This document shows, piece after piece, positions 24,168 through 32,614 of a stretch of DNA of 45,349 bases. Numbering within the stretch: the first letter of the stretch is position 1; every line of letters starts with the position of its first letter. A program made the translations under genes and the position numbers. Below the pieces are notes generated by a model. That model was not told the DNA's origin, did no database searches, and worked only from the letters and a program-made list of their open reading frames with translations. This stretch comes from Thermococcus sp. (GTDB lineage Archaea; Methanobacteriota_B; Thermococci; Thermococcales; Thermococcaceae): the NCBI RefSeq assembly GCF_027012695.1, contig NZ_JALUYR010000146.1:1-45349 (forward strand), given 5' to 3'.

Positions 24168-26084
24168 ATGGAGGAAGTCGGAGCTTACCCTTCTGATTCG
24201 ACCGGGATGAGAATGGAAAAGCGCGAGAAAAAGCTCCTCATGGGCAACGAGGCCATAGCCTACGGCGCCCTTGAGAGCGGTGTCATTTTTGCAACCGGCT
24301 ACCCCGGAACGCCTTCAACCGAGGTTATAGAAACCATCGCGAGGCTTAAACCTGAGGTCTTCGCCGAGTGGGCACCGAACGAGAAAGTCGCTCTGGAGGA
24401 AGCGGCGGGAGTTGCCTACACCGGGTTGAGGGCTCTCGTCACGATGAAGTGCGTTGGCTTAAACGTTGCCGCTGACCCGCTAATGAGTCTGGCCTATTCA
24501 GGTGTAGAGGGCGGTCTTGTAATCCTCGTCGCGGATGACCCCGGGCCACACACCTCTCAAACGGAACAGGACGACCGCTATTATGGAAAGCTCTCCCTCC
24601 TGCCTGTTCTCGAACCTGCCGACCCGCAGGAGGCCCACGATTTAATAATCTACGCCTACGAGCTGAGCGAGAAATACAAGGTCCCCGTAATCTTCCGCAC
24701 GACCACGAGAGTAAACCACACGACGGCCGATGTGGAAGTTGGCGAGTTTGTTGAACTCGATAGAAAGCCGGTCTTTAAGAAGGACATTGAAAGGTACGTC
24801 AGGGCCAGCATGGAGGGCAACAGGAAGAGGCACCGCTGGTTGAACGAGACCCTCTCCAAAATCGAGGAGGAGTTCAATGACATGCCCTTCAACTGGGTCG
24901 AGGGTAGCGGAAAAATCGGAATAATCGTTGAAGGCGCGCCCTACAACTATGTGCGCGAGGTTCTTCCAAAGCTCAACGCGGACTTTAAGATTCTAAAGCT
25001 CTCAACACCGCATCCCCTCCCGAGGAAGCTCGTCATTGACTTCCTGAAAAGTGTGGACTACGCGATAGTGGTCGAGGACGGGGCACCTTTTCTCGAGGAG
25101 GAGGTCAAAATAGTTGCTTACGAGGCCGGCTTGAACGTCCCGATATACGGCAAGAGAACAGGCCACCTGCCGCTCGAGGGAGAGCTGACGCCGAGCCTCG
25201 TCAGGAACGCGCTCTTAAGGCTCCTCGGAGAGGAAGGCGAAACCTATGAGAAGCCGGAGGAAGTCAAGTATGCTGAAAGACTGGCCCCAAAAAGGCCCCC
25301 AGTCATGTGCCCAGGCTGTCCGCACAGGGGAAGCTATAGGGCAGCCCTGGATGCGCTCAGGGATTTAAAGCTCGGGCGCTACTCCGTTCCAATCCACGGT
25401 GACATAGGCTGTTACGCTTTATCGCTCCTCCCGCCGCTCGAGGCGATATGGACGGAATACGTAATGGGCGCGAGCATAAGCCTTGCCAACGGTCAGAGCG
25501 TCGTCATGGACAAGAAGATAATAGCTACCATAGGAGATTCGACCTTCTTCCACAACGGGATCCAGCCGCTGATTGATGCCGTCTACAAGAACCTCAACGT
25601 CCTCGTCATGATACTCGACAACAGAACCACTGCCATGACCGGTCATCAGCCGCACCCTGGAACCGGTGGAAGTGAAACGGGAAGGAAGTTCAACGAGATT
25701 GACATAGAGGCGCTGGTTAAAGCACTCGGTGTCAAGTACGTTAAGACAGTTGACCCCTACGACCTCAAGCAGACGAGGGAAGCGATAAAGGAGGCCATGC
25801 AGGTGGAGGGGCCTGCAGTCATAATAGCCAGGCAGGAGTGCGTCATTCCCGTGATAAGGCGCGGTGAGATAGGCGAGAAGCCGATAGTCATCGAGGAGGA
25901 GTGTACCGGCTGTAAGGCGTGCATACTCCTGACCGGCTGTCCTGCTTTAGTCTACGACCCGGAAAAGAAGAAAGTCCACATAGACGAGCTTCTCTGCACC
26001 GGCTGCGGCGTCTGCAACCAGACGTGCCCCTTCGATGCCATAAAGTTCCCTAGCGAGCTGGAAAGAGACCAATACCGGCCGTAG
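24168..26084 (+). CDS. iorA: Indolepyruvate:ferredoxin oxidoreductase alpha subunit
   Basis: The protein has 638 residues. The N-terminal pyrimidine-binding domain has GNEAIAYGALESGV and TGYPGTPSTEVIET. A central transketolase-C-like domain lies around residues 240-350. The TPP-binding domain has CPGCPHRGSY, HGDIGCYALS and GDSTFFHNGIQPLIDAVYKN. Two C-terminal 4Fe-4S clusters are CTGCKACILLTGCP and CTGCGVCNQTCP. The first cluster deviates slightly in spacing, as is usual for IorA. It oxidises aryl pyruvates to aryl-acetyl-CoA and reduces ferredoxin, acting with the beta subunit IorB. No iorB is present in the flanks, so the partner must be encoded elsewhere. An ATG at 24207-24213 is an alternative start. 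Confidence 0.95.
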   Translation: MEEVGAYPSDSTGMRMEKREKKLLMGNEAIAYGALESGVIFATGYPGTPSTEVIETIARLKPEVFAEWAPNEKVALEEAAGVAYTGLRALVTMKCVGLNVAADPLMSLAYSGVEGGLVILVADDPGPHTSQTEQDDRYYGKLSLLPVLEPADPQEAHDLIIYAYELSEKYKVPVIFRTTTRVNHTTADVEVGEFVELDRKPVFKKDIERYVRASMEGNRKRHRWLNETLSKIEEEFNDMPFNWVEGSGKIGIIVEGAPYNYVREVLPKLNADFKILKLSTPHPLPRKLVIDFLKSVDYAIVVEDGAPFLEEEVKIVAYEAGLNVPIYGKRTGHLPLEGELTPSLVRNALLRLLGEEGETYEKPEEVKYAERLAPKRPPVMCPGCPHRGSYRAALDALRDLKLGRYSVPIHGDIGCYALSLLPPLEAIWTEYVMGASISLANGQSVVMDKKIIATIGDSTFFHNGIQPLIDAVYKNLNVLVMILDNRTTAMTGHQPHPGTGGSETGRKFNEIDIEALVKALGVKYVKTVDPYDLKQTREAIKEAMQVEGPAVIIARQECVIPVIRRGEIGEKPIVIEEECTGCKACILLTGCPALVYDPEKKKVHIDELLCTGCGVCNQTCPFDAIKFPSELERDQYRP

Positions 26085-26086
26085 CG

Positions 26087-26467
26087 TCAGTCTTTTCTTC
26101 TTTTCGCTTCCCCTTCACCGGAGATTAAAGCGCGAAGGAGCAGATTATAGACCCCTATCCCGGTGAAACCCAACATAGCTGCTGTGACTCTATCGAAGTG
26201 TTCGGTACTCCCAACTAGGAAAACCAAGAGAAACGCAACTATTAGGGTCTTTCTGAATATCCTCCTCCAGCTCTCGGGACGAGATATCCAGGACCCCCAA
26301 TGTTCCTCGGATCAAAGTAGTCGTGAAAATAATTAAAAGAATTCAAGGCTCCTGATGCCGATGACGCTCAGCTCAAGGAGAATGATGAGGGTATATACCA
26401 TTGTAACCTCAAACATCTCGATCATAAGGAAACCGATTAATGAGACTTTAAGGTCTATTCTTCCCAC
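26087..26467 (-). pseudogene. Frameshifted small membrane-protein gene
   Basis: The stretch of about 370 bases between iorA and the next gene is not empty. On the minus strand three consecutive coding-like pieces follow one another. The first is MIEMFEVTMVYTLIILLELS...RSLEFF. After a shift at the T-run (26335-26338 on plus) comes NYFHDYFDPRNIGG. After a shift at the C-run near 26293-26297 comes SWISRPESWRRIFRKTLIVA...FLLVFLVGSTEHFDRVTAAM and a second span, ending KRRKD at a TGA. Together they make a roughly 110-residue protein with about three membrane spans. Both breaks fall in homopolymers, so sequencing error is possible. Confidence 0.6.
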
Positions 26468-27138
26468 ACTTCAAGCACCATGTACCTCCTCACGAGCGGG
26501 TTCGGATACAGCTCCCAGCCGATTCCTTCCGTTTCAGCCTCAATCTCGCCGAAGAGACCCCCCTCCCTTGGATCGAGGCTTTCTCCTCGGATCTTCCCGG
26601 GTCTTATCTCGACGCTCATATACCTCGGAAGGCCAACGATGACCTTTTCCTCTTCCCTGGCGCGATCAATAGCCCACTTAGCGGTGTATATCCCCGAGTA
26701 TATCTCGGCTATCCTCACCGGAACGCTCGACTTGCCTATCGCTATTATCTCTATTCCCGTTTCCTCCCAGAACTTCTTTGCCAGGGGCTGGAGATCCTTC
26801 GCGAGATCCTTCCAGACCTCCTTCCCGCGGTCGGTTATTGTTAAAGCGTCTATCGTCGGTTCGTCGAGCTTCCTGACCTCTATCCCACCTATGGTAGAGT
26901 CGAGGTGGATCACTTCCGGCCTGACCTCCCTCGCGAGTTCGATCGCCAGGAGGGCCTCGTCCTTAATGGCCTGCCTTCCGCTCATGTCGTAGTTGAAGGG
27001 GTCCGCATATTTTACCCTGCTCAGCGTTGCAGTCCTGTAGGGTTTCTCAACCAGTACCGCGGCAGTCGCTATGAGTCCCATAGGTTCGTAGTTTTCATCC
27101 AAAAGTGCACCTCCAGTGTCGGCCGAAACAATCCTCAT
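26455..27138 (-). CDS. Conserved archaeal protein, possibly DUF4152 family
   Basis: The protein of 227 residues begins MRIVSADTGGALLDENYEPM. An early Asp in SADTGG, VIHLDSTIGGIEVRKLDEP and a Lys/Arg-rich IEIIAIGKSSVPVRIAEIY give the look of an RNase-H-like or nucleotide-binding alpha-beta fold, but this is impression only. As far as I recall it matches a Thermococcales family of unknown function. The start at ATG 27138 has ggtgat about 4 bases upstream. A TATA-like GCTATATCGG lies near 27164-27173 on the minus strand. Its stop overlaps the degraded membrane gene. Confidence 0.7.
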   Translation of the reverse strand: MRIVSADTGGALLDENYEPMGLIATAAVLVEKPYRTATLSRVKYADPFNYDMSGRQAIKDEALLAIELAREVRPEVIHLDSTIGGIEVRKLDEPTIDALTITDRGKEVWKDLAKDLQPLAKKFWEETGIEIIAIGKSSVPVRIAEIYSGIYTAKWAIDRAREEEKVIVGLPRYMSVEIRPGKIRGESLDPREGGLFGEIEAETEGIGWELYPNPLVRRYMVLEVWEE

Positions 27139-27203
27139 GGTAATCACCGTTAACGACCAATTACCGATATAGCATCCCGCCGTAACCGTAACGGTGATGG
27201 GCG

Positions 27204-27563
27204 TTGGAACGGAGCGTTTATGAAGCTTTGGGTAGGTACGTTGACGATCTGAGCGAGGCGGTTTTTGTGGGTATCGCGCGGGGAAGGGTGTTTCTGTGCG
27301 GAGAAGGGGAGGTCACACCCCGCGACCGACCACCGCTTCTGAACCTGTTCTGGGAGAACGGCAAACTCCACGTGAGCGGGTTCTGGATGGAGTGGGGGAT
27401 CATGAGGGGGTTCTTCGTCGAGATGAGAGATTGCAGGATGGAGATCCGAGGATGGACGATACACCTCCGTTCATCCTCTGGAGAAAAGGCGATGAAAATC
27501 GAGCTCCATGGAAACAAGGGACTGGCCAGAACGCTCGCCGATGCGCTGGGAAGGTGCCTGTAG
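27204..27563 (+). CDS. Small conserved-looking protein, unknown function
   Basis: The protein has 119 codons if the TTG at 27204 is used (ggtgatg 5 bases upstream). The sequence ALGRYVDDLSEAVFVGIARG, VFLCGEGEVTPRDRPPLLNL and SGFWMEWGIMRGFFVEMRD suggests a compact beta-rich fold. No ATG is available at the N-terminus, so the unusual start must be accepted or the gene begins later. I recognise no family. The gene is divergent from the 26455-27138 gene and shares its short promoter region. Confidence 0.5.
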   Translation: MERSVYEALGRYVDDLSEAVFVGIARGRVFLCGEGEVTPRDRPPLLNLFWENGKLHVSGFWMEWGIMRGFFVEMRDCRMEIRGWTIHLRSSSGEKAMKIELHGNKGLARTLADALGRCL

Positions 27564-27584
27564 GGGGTCAGCCGCTGAAACTCA

Positions 27585-27899
27585 TCACCCATCAGGACTC
27601 GGCAAACTCATCATCCCCCGGAGTTTCTCAAGCTCCCTCCTCAAAGCCATCGCGTTCTCGGGATTCCCTCTTTCGTATCGGGTGATGATCTCATAGATCT
27701 CCGGGTACCTGCTCCTCAGCATGTCGATGAGCTGATTCGTGGGAAGCAGGAGACCGGTATCGCGATAGATGAGGAGCGCCCCCAGGGTGCGAAGCGCGTC
27801 CAGGTACGATTCGTACGCCCTCTCCGGGAGTCCTTCTCCGAGGTAGCGATCGCCGAGCTCGATATAACGACGGGCCCTTTGAATTAGCTCATCCTCCAT
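27585..27899 (-). CDS. Small helical protein, HEPN/TPR-like
   Basis: The protein of 104 residues begins MEDELIQRARRYIELGDRYL. The helical-hairpin pattern ERAYESYLDALRTLGALLIY and the later PTNQLIDMLRSRYPEIYEII are reminiscent of PaREP1/HEPN-type helical proteins, but no RxxxxH catalytic motif is visible. The start is fixed by aggtgggagg directly before ATG 27899 and by the TATA at 27913-27923. It is divergent from the permease gene. Confidence 0.65.
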   Translation of the reverse strand: MEDELIQRARRYIELGDRYLGEGLPERAYESYLDALRTLGALLIYRDTGLLLPTNQLIDMLRSRYPEIYEIITRYERGNPENAMALRRELEKLRGMMSLPSPDG

Positions 27900-27910
27900 C
27901 CTCCCACCTG

Positions 27911-27924
27911 CAGGGTTTATAAGG
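27911..27924. promoter_or_regulatory. Divergent promoter region, near-symmetric TATA
   Basis: GGGTTTATAAGGG contains the self-complementary TTATAA and lies 14 bases before one start (27899, minus) and 28 before the other (27952, plus). A second TATA-like GTTAATAAACC at 27930-27940 fits the minus-strand gene better by distance. Confidence 0.4.
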
Positions 27925-27951
27925 GGGAAGTTAATAAACCTGTCGAGGGCC

Positions 27952-28995
27952 ATGAGGGTGGAGCTGTTAGTCTGGGGAACGGTGGTTGCGGCCATACTGT
28001 ACCTCGCCTGGGAGACCGTCAGACCCCTGGTAACTCCCATATTCTTCGGCGTTATCCTTGCCTACGCCTTCTATCCCGTGCACAGGCGACTCTCGGGGCG
28101 GATCGGTGAGAGGTGGTCCGCGGTCGTAATCTCGATCGGCATGGTGGGGATCGGCGGGATCGCCACCTTCGAGCTCGCGATGATCTCGGTTCAGGTCGCG
28201 TCCTCCCTTTACCGAAACGTCGTCCAGTTCTTCGACTGGCTCCTGGAACAGCCTCTCCCACCGGAGGTGCTCAACTTCCTCCAGCGCTTTCTCGATCAGC
28301 TCATCCCCAGGCTCTCGGAATACATATCCCGGAGTGCGTTCTCGCTCCCCATGTACATCCTCCAGGTCCTGATATTCCTTCTCGCCTTCTACTACACTCT
28401 GGCCTACTCACGGGAGATATATCTGCAGATTGTCCTCTCCCTCCCCGAGAAAAACCGTGAACTCGGAGAGGAGATACTGGCGAGCATCAACAAAACACTC
28501 GGCGCCCTCGTCAGGGCCTGGCTCGTTCTCAACGTCATTAAGGGACTGCTGATGACCCTGGGTTTCATCATCTTCCGTGTTTCCGATATCTACACCGCCA
28601 TCGTGGCCGGCTTCCTGACCTTCATCTTCAGCTTCATTCCGCTCTTCGAGGGCTGGATGATATGGCTCATCGCGGCTGCCTATTTCGCCATGAACGGTTC
28701 ATACCTGCACGCCATAGGCATAGCGCTCTACGGCTTCTTCCTGGTTTCTCCAATGCCCGACTACACGATAAGGCCTATGATGGTGGCGCGGGACACGGAG
28801 CTCGACGAGACGCTCGTGTTCATAGGAATGATCGGTGGGACGTGGGCAATGGGAGTTAAGGGCCTCATAATCGGCCCGATAGTCCTCAACCTGCTCCTCG
28901 TCCTGCTGAAGGAATGGAAGAAAAGGGTATCTAGAGAATCCTCACTCCAGCGGACTTCATCTCCTCAAGGGCACGCTCCTCGTCCTCAGGCGTAA
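27952..28995 (+). CDS. AI-2E/PerM-family membrane transporter
   Basis: The polytopic membrane protein has 347 residues. It shows the family layout: two N-terminal spans (LLVWGTVVAAILYLAWETV...VTPIFFGVILAYAFYPVH), a central amphipathic region (VVQFFDWLLEQPLPPEVLNF), and a conserved C-terminal bundle with GFLTFIFSFIPLFEGWMIW, RPMMVARDTELDETLVFIG and MGVKGLIIGPIVLNLLL. Family members export small molecules or work as Na+/H+ antiporters; the substrate is unknown. The last 22 residues lie antisense to the nicotinamidase gene and look non-homologous, as if the original stop had been lost. Confidence 0.9.
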   Translation: MRVELLVWGTVVAAILYLAWETVRPLVTPIFFGVILAYAFYPVHRRLSGRIGERWSAVVISIGMVGIGGIATFELAMISVQVASSLYRNVVQFFDWLLEQPLPPEVLNFLQRFLDQLIPRLSEYISRSAFSLPMYILQVLIFLLAFYYTLAYSREIYLQIVLSLPEKNRELGEEILASINKTLGALVRAWLVLNVIKGLLMTLGFIIFRVSDIYTAIVAGFLTFIFSFIPLFEGWMIWLIAAAYFAMNGSYLHAIGIALYGFFLVSPMPDYTIRPMMVARDTELDETLVFIGMIGGTWAMGVKGLIIGPIVLNLLLVLLKEWKKRVSRESSLQRTSSPQGHAPRPQA

Positions 28996-29473
28996 TTCCC
29001 TTCACCGCGTCGCTCAGGAGGTATGTCTCAAAGCCGTGCTTAACCGCGTCCAGGGCGGTGGCCTTCACGCAGTACTCGGTTGCCACGCCGCAGATGTAGA
29101 CCCTCTTCACCCCGTTTTTCCTGAGGATTTCCTCCAAGTCAGTTCCCTCAAAGCCGGAGTAGGCCTCCTTATCGGGCTCGGTGGCCTTGGAGATTATCAC
29201 CGCATCGGCCGGGAGCTCGACAACGAACTCCGCTCCCGGCGTGTTCTGGACGCAGTGAGCCGGCCAGGGGCCACCTCGCTCCTTGAAGCTGATGTGGTCC
29301 GGCGGATGCCAGTCGCGGGTCGCCACTATCAGTGCTCCTCTCTTCCTGAACTCCTCGATGTACTCGTTGCATCTGGGAATTATTTTGTCCCCGTCCGGAA
29401 CAGGGAGTGCTCCCCCGGGCATGAAATCACGCTGCATGTCAACAACTATCAAAGCCTCCTCGGGCACGGTCAT
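28931..29473 (-). CDS. pncA: Nicotinamidase (isochorismatase-like hydrolase)
   Basis: The 180-residue protein begins MTVPEEALIVVDMQRDFMPG. The catalytic triad is visible: Asp in VVDMQRDF, Lys in IISKATEPDKEAYSGFEGTD, Cys in GVATEYCVKATALDA. The metal site is DWHPPDHISF. It converts nicotinamide to nicotinate for NAD salvage. It closely matches in my memory the structurally studied Pyrococcus horikoshii enzyme, which also has 180 residues. The TATA GGTTATTAACC near 29499-29509 places the transcript start at about the ATG, so the mRNA is probably leaderless. The 3' end overlaps the permease gene by 65 bases. Confidence 0.96.
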   Translation of the reverse strand: MTVPEEALIVVDMQRDFMPGGALPVPDGDKIIPRCNEYIEEFRKRGALIVATRDWHPPDHISFKERGGPWPAHCVQNTPGAEFVVELPADAVIISKATEPDKEAYSGFEGTDLEEILRKNGVKRVYICGVATEYCVKATALDAVKHGFETYLLSDAVKGITPEDEERALEEMKSAGVRIL

Positions 29474-29507
29474 CACCAAATTCGAATTGGACGGGGGGTT
29501 AATAACC

Positions 29508-29912
29508 TTAAACCTCGAGCCGGTTCCGGAACCGGGACATATCAACACCCTTCTCAAGACCGAAGAGGTACGCCAGAATCCTCTCGTCCAGGTCACCGTA
29601 GCGCTCACGGAGGGCCTTTACGCCCTCGAGGACCTCAAGCTCCGTCCATCCCAGGGCCCGGGCTATGTGGGAGATCATCTCCCCCAGGAGTTTTTCATTC
29701 TTTCGCTCCTCCTCCAGGGCCTCCATCCTCACGACGAGCAGTCCGTCCCTTTCCTCGAGAAGCCCCTCTGCTATCCACTCCTCGATTGATCTCCTCGCCT
29801 CGGAGGGGGACATCCTCCCCAGCCTGAAGGAGAGGATCCCGACAAGCTCACTCCTCGTAAACTCCCCCGAGCCCTTAACCCGAACTGCCTCCTCAAGCGG
29901 GTGCATTGCCAT
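29508..29912 (-). CDS. DUF2240-like archaeal protein
   Basis: The protein of about 134 residues begins MAMHPLEEAVRVKGSGEFTR. The segment ELVGILSFRLGRMSPSEARR...IEEWIAEGLLEERDGLLVV is a winged-helix-like unit. It is followed by helical EMISHIARALGWTELEVLEG and ERYGDLDERILAYLFGLEKG. This order agrees with the archaeal DUF2240 family as I remember it; the role is unknown, and DNA binding is plausible. A TATA-like element near 29933-29943 is shared back to back with the thioesterase gene, giving a nearly leaderless start. Confidence 0.75.
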   Translation of the reverse strand: MAMHPLEEAVRVKGSGEFTRSELVGILSFRLGRMSPSEARRSIEEWIAEGLLEERDGLLVVRMEALEEERKNEKLLGEMISHIARALGWTELEVLEGVKALRERYGDLDERILAYLFGLEKGVDMSRFRNRLEV

Positions 29913-29954
29913 CAAGCTTTTTTAACAGATCCCCTAAATAAAGGTGGTGGTTGG

Positions 29955-30347
29955 ATGGAGGTCAGAACCCACGGACTGGCGAGCGAGAGACTCGTGGGCA
30001 GGCCCCTGAAAGTAGAACCAGGCTACGCGGAAGCCGAGCTTTTAACGACGGAGGAGATGGCCGTCGACGAACACGGCCTCGTCCACGGGGGTTTTACCTT
30101 CGGGTTGGCCGATTACGCGGCGATGCTCGCGGTTAACGAACCCACAGTAGTCCTGGGAAAAGCGGAGGTGCGGTTTTTAAAGCCGGTGAAGGCCGGCGAC
30201 AGGCTGGTGGCAAGGGCACGGATTGTGGACGACCTTGGCAGGAAGAAGGTGGTGGAGGCCGAGGTCTTCAGGGACGGAGAACCGGTCTTTGAGGGCGTTT
30301 TCCACTGCTACGTCCCGGAGAGGCACGTACTCGAGCGGGATGGGTAG
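29955..30347 (+). CDS. Hotdog-fold thioesterase (PaaI-like)
   Basis: The 130-residue protein has the hotdog signature HGLVHGGFTFGLADYAAMLA, with the catalytic-type HGG turn. Strands VVLGKAEVRFLKPVKAGDRL and VVEAEVFRDGEPVFEGVF follow. Members hydrolyse acyl- or aryl-acyl-CoA esters. IorA, which makes aryl-acetyl-CoA, is only 4 kb away, but that link is only suggestive. The start at ATG 29955 has ggtggtgg upstream. The end overlaps the MFS gene by 8 bases. Confidence 0.88.
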   Translation: MEVRTHGLASERLVGRPLKVEPGYAEAELLTTEEMAVDEHGLVHGGFTFGLADYAAMLAVNEPTVVLGKAEVRFLKPVKAGDRLVARARIVDDLGRKKVVEAEVFRDGEPVFEGVFHCYVPERHVLERDG

Positions 30348-31548
30348 GGTGGGAAACTTGAAGGGAGAGAAAAACCGTAGAAAACCCCTCGGTGTGGACC
30401 GGAACGTCCTTCTCCTCGGGATGGTCAGCCTGCTCAACGACATGAGCAGCGAGATGATAGCCCCCGTGATACCCGGTTATCTCATTGACGTTCTCGGTGC
30501 CGGGAAACTTCTCGGCGGCTCCGTGATGGGCGCGATAGAGAGTCTGAGCTCGCTCTTCAAGGTTGTCTTCGGTTACGTCAGTGACCGCTTTAGAAATCGC
30601 AAGTCTTTCATCCTCCTCGGGTATGCCCTCTCCACCCTCTCCAGGGGTGCTCTGGCCTTCACCCGCCAGTGGTGGGACTTCCTGCTCCTGAGGGCCCTGG
30701 ACCGGATGGGCAAGGGGATAAGAACCGCTCCCCGCGACGCGCTCATAGCCGAGTCAAGCGAGGGAGGAAAGACGGGCAGGTCCTTCGGATTTCACAGGAT
30801 GATGGACACGCTGGGGGCCGTTGCAGGGCCGCTCCTCGCGATAGCGCTCATCGAAATCCTCAGGGGGCTCCCGGAGGAGACGATGTACCGTCGCGTTTTT
30901 CTCCTGGCGATGATCCCGGGTCTGCTCTCGCTCCTAGTGATAACCCTCTTCGTGAAGGACAGGGGAGGGGAAGTGAGGAAGAAGATCGAGAGCGTCTCAG
31001 CCCTTAAAGACAGGAGGCTCCAGCTCTTTCTCGTGGTGGTGGCGATCGGTGCTCTGGGAAGGTACAGCTACGCCTTCACACTGTGGAAGGCGGGGGAACT
31101 CGGCTACACCGTGGTTCAGGGCATAGCCTTTTATTTCATCTTCAACCTCGTCTACGCCCTCGCGTCCTACCCCATCGGGATTTACTCGGACGGTTTTGGG
31201 AAGAGAAGGCTGATGACCATCGGTTTTCTCATGGCATCGGCCTCTTCCCTTGCGTTCGCCTACGCCCGGGACTTCGGAACGCTCCTCCTAGCCTTCCTCC
31301 TGTATGGTTTCTATACGGCCATTGAGGACACGGTCCCCAGGGCTTACATGGCCGACCTGGCAGGAAAGCACGAGAGGGGAAAGGTAATAGGTGCCTACCA
31401 CACGGTTTTCGGTGTCTTCGTTTTTCCCGCCTCGGTCATAGCGGGCTGGCTATGGCAGGTTCGCTCCCTCGAGGCGGCCTTCCTCTATTCCGCGGCGATG
31501 AACCTCTTGGCCTTTGTCATGATGATCCGATTGGGGCTTGAGGATTGA
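30340..31548 (+). CDS. Major facilitator superfamily transporter
   Basis: The protein of 402 residues has a basic N-terminus and twelve predicted spans. MFS signs include the loop 2-3 motif VFGYVSDRFRNRKSFILLGY and its C-half counterpart IGIYSDGFGKRRLMTIGF. The conserved GKGIRTAPRDALIAES with RSFGFHRMMDTLGAVAGP is typical of a prokaryotic MFS subfamily often annotated as drug or sugar efflux. The substrate cannot be told. It overlaps the thioesterase gene (ATG 30340 inside its last codons), so the two are probably co-transcribed; a TTG at 30358 with ggtggg is another possible start. Confidence 0.88.
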   Translation: MGRVGNLKGEKNRRKPLGVDRNVLLLGMVSLLNDMSSEMIAPVIPGYLIDVLGAGKLLGGSVMGAIESLSSLFKVVFGYVSDRFRNRKSFILLGYALSTLSRGALAFTRQWWDFLLLRALDRMGKGIRTAPRDALIAESSEGGKTGRSFGFHRMMDTLGAVAGPLLAIALIEILRGLPEETMYRRVFLLAMIPGLLSLLVITLFVKDRGGEVRKKIESVSALKDRRLQLFLVVVAIGALGRYSYAFTLWKAGELGYTVVQGIAFYFIFNLVYALASYPIGIYSDGFGKRRLMTIGFLMASASSLAFAYARDFGTLLLAFLLYGFYTAIEDTVPRAYMADLAGKHERGKVIGAYHTVFGVFVFPASVIAGWLWQVRSLEAAFLYSAAMNLLAFVMMIRLGLED

Positions 31549-31589
31549 ACATCGTCCAGGTTTTTTCCCGGAATTCGGGCCAAAATTGT

Positions 31590-31606
31590 CGGAAAGACTA
31601 AAAAGC
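31590..31606 (+). promoter_or_regulatory. Promoter of the asparaginase gene
   Basis: CGGAAAGACTAAAAAGC fits BRE and TATA. Transcription would begin near 31627, after the ATG at 31616 and before the GTG at 31634, which helps choose the start. Confidence 0.5.
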
Positions 31607-31633
31607 AGCCCGAGTATGGAGAATGGTGGTGAC

Positions 31634-32614
31634 GTGAGGATTCTCATCATAGGCACCGGCGGAACGATAGCGAGCACCAAAACGGAAAGGGGCTACAAGG
31701 CCGGCCTCGGAGTTGACGAACTCCTCGAGTTAGCGGGGATAGAGAAGAACGATGGCGTAAGCATCGACTCGTGGGACCTCATGAGACTGGACAGCACTCT
31801 AATACAGCCCGAGGACTGGATCACGATCGGGAAGGCCCTTTGGGAGTCGTTGGAGGAATACGACGGAATAGTGATAACCCACGGGACTGACACTTTAGCC
31901 TACACCTCCTCCGCCCTGAGCTTCATCGTGAGGAACCCGCCGGTTCCGGTCGTTCTTACCGGATCAATGCTCCCCATAACCGAACCCGGGAGCGACGCGC
32001 CAGGGAACCTCAGGACCGCCATAACCTTCGCCTCCAGGGGGATCCCGGGGATCTACGTTGCCTTCAGGAACAAGGTGATGCTCGGGACGAGGGTTTCAAA
32101 GGTCCACTCCCTGGGATTAAACGCTTTCCAGAGCATAAACTACCCCGATGTTGCCTACATTCGGGGGGATTCCCTCGTGGTAATGCACCGCCCCTGCCAC
32201 GGTGGAGAGCCTCTCTTCGACCCGCTGATAGACCCGGACGTTGCCCACATCCGCCTGACCCCGGGCCTTTCACCAGAGGTCTTCCTGGCGGTGGCCGAAA
32301 GGACCCATGGGGTGGTACTCGAGGGCTACGGCGCGGGTGGAATACCCTACCGCGGGAGAAACCTCCTCAAGGCGGTTTCGAAGGTCGCCCCGGAGAAGCC
32401 CGTAGTGATGACGACCCAGGCCCTCTACGGCGGCGTTGATTTGACCCGCTACGAGGTCGGAAGGAGGGCGCTCGAGGCTGGAGTCATCCCCGCGGGAGAC
32501 ATGACGAAGGAAGCGACCCTCACGAAGCTCATGTACGCCCTCGGTCACACGCAAAAGGTTGAAGAAGTGAGGGAGATAATGGAAAAGAGCCTCGCCTGCG
32601 AGAGGTCACGCTGA
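31634..32614 (+). CDS. ansA: L-asparaginase, type I
   Basis: The protein of 326 residues with start GTG begins MRILIIGTGGTIASTKTERG. The two catalytic threonine motifs are present: GTGGTIAS and the THGTDTLAYTSSAL segment, where TDT and a downstream Lys form the second set. LTGSMLPITEPGSDAPGNL completes the site. It hydrolyses asparagine to aspartate and ammonia; homologous thermococcal enzymes are heat-stable homodimers. The start is chosen by TATA distance and by ggtggtga. The last 9 bases overlap the convergent small gene. Confidence 0.94.
   Translation: MRILIIGTGGTIASTKTERGYKAGLGVDELLELAGIEKNDGVSIDSWDLMRLDSTLIQPEDWITIGKALWESLEEYDGIVITHGTDTLAYTSSALSFIVRNPPVPVVLTGSMLPITEPGSDAPGNLRTAITFASRGIPGIYVAFRNKVMLGTRVSKVHSLGLNAFQSINYPDVAYIRGDSLVVMHRPCHGGEPLFDPLIDPDVAHIRLTPGLSPEVFLAVAERTHGVVLEGYGAGGIPYRGRNLLKAVSKVAPEKPVVMTTQALYGGVDLTRYEVGRRALEAGVIPAGDMTKEATLTKLMYALGHTQKVEEVREIMEKSLACERSR

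Noticed and set aside
29901-29954. An 18-residue N-terminal extension of the thioesterase
   Set aside because: It would overlap the divergent promoter and has no ribosome site; ATG 29955 has a strong one.
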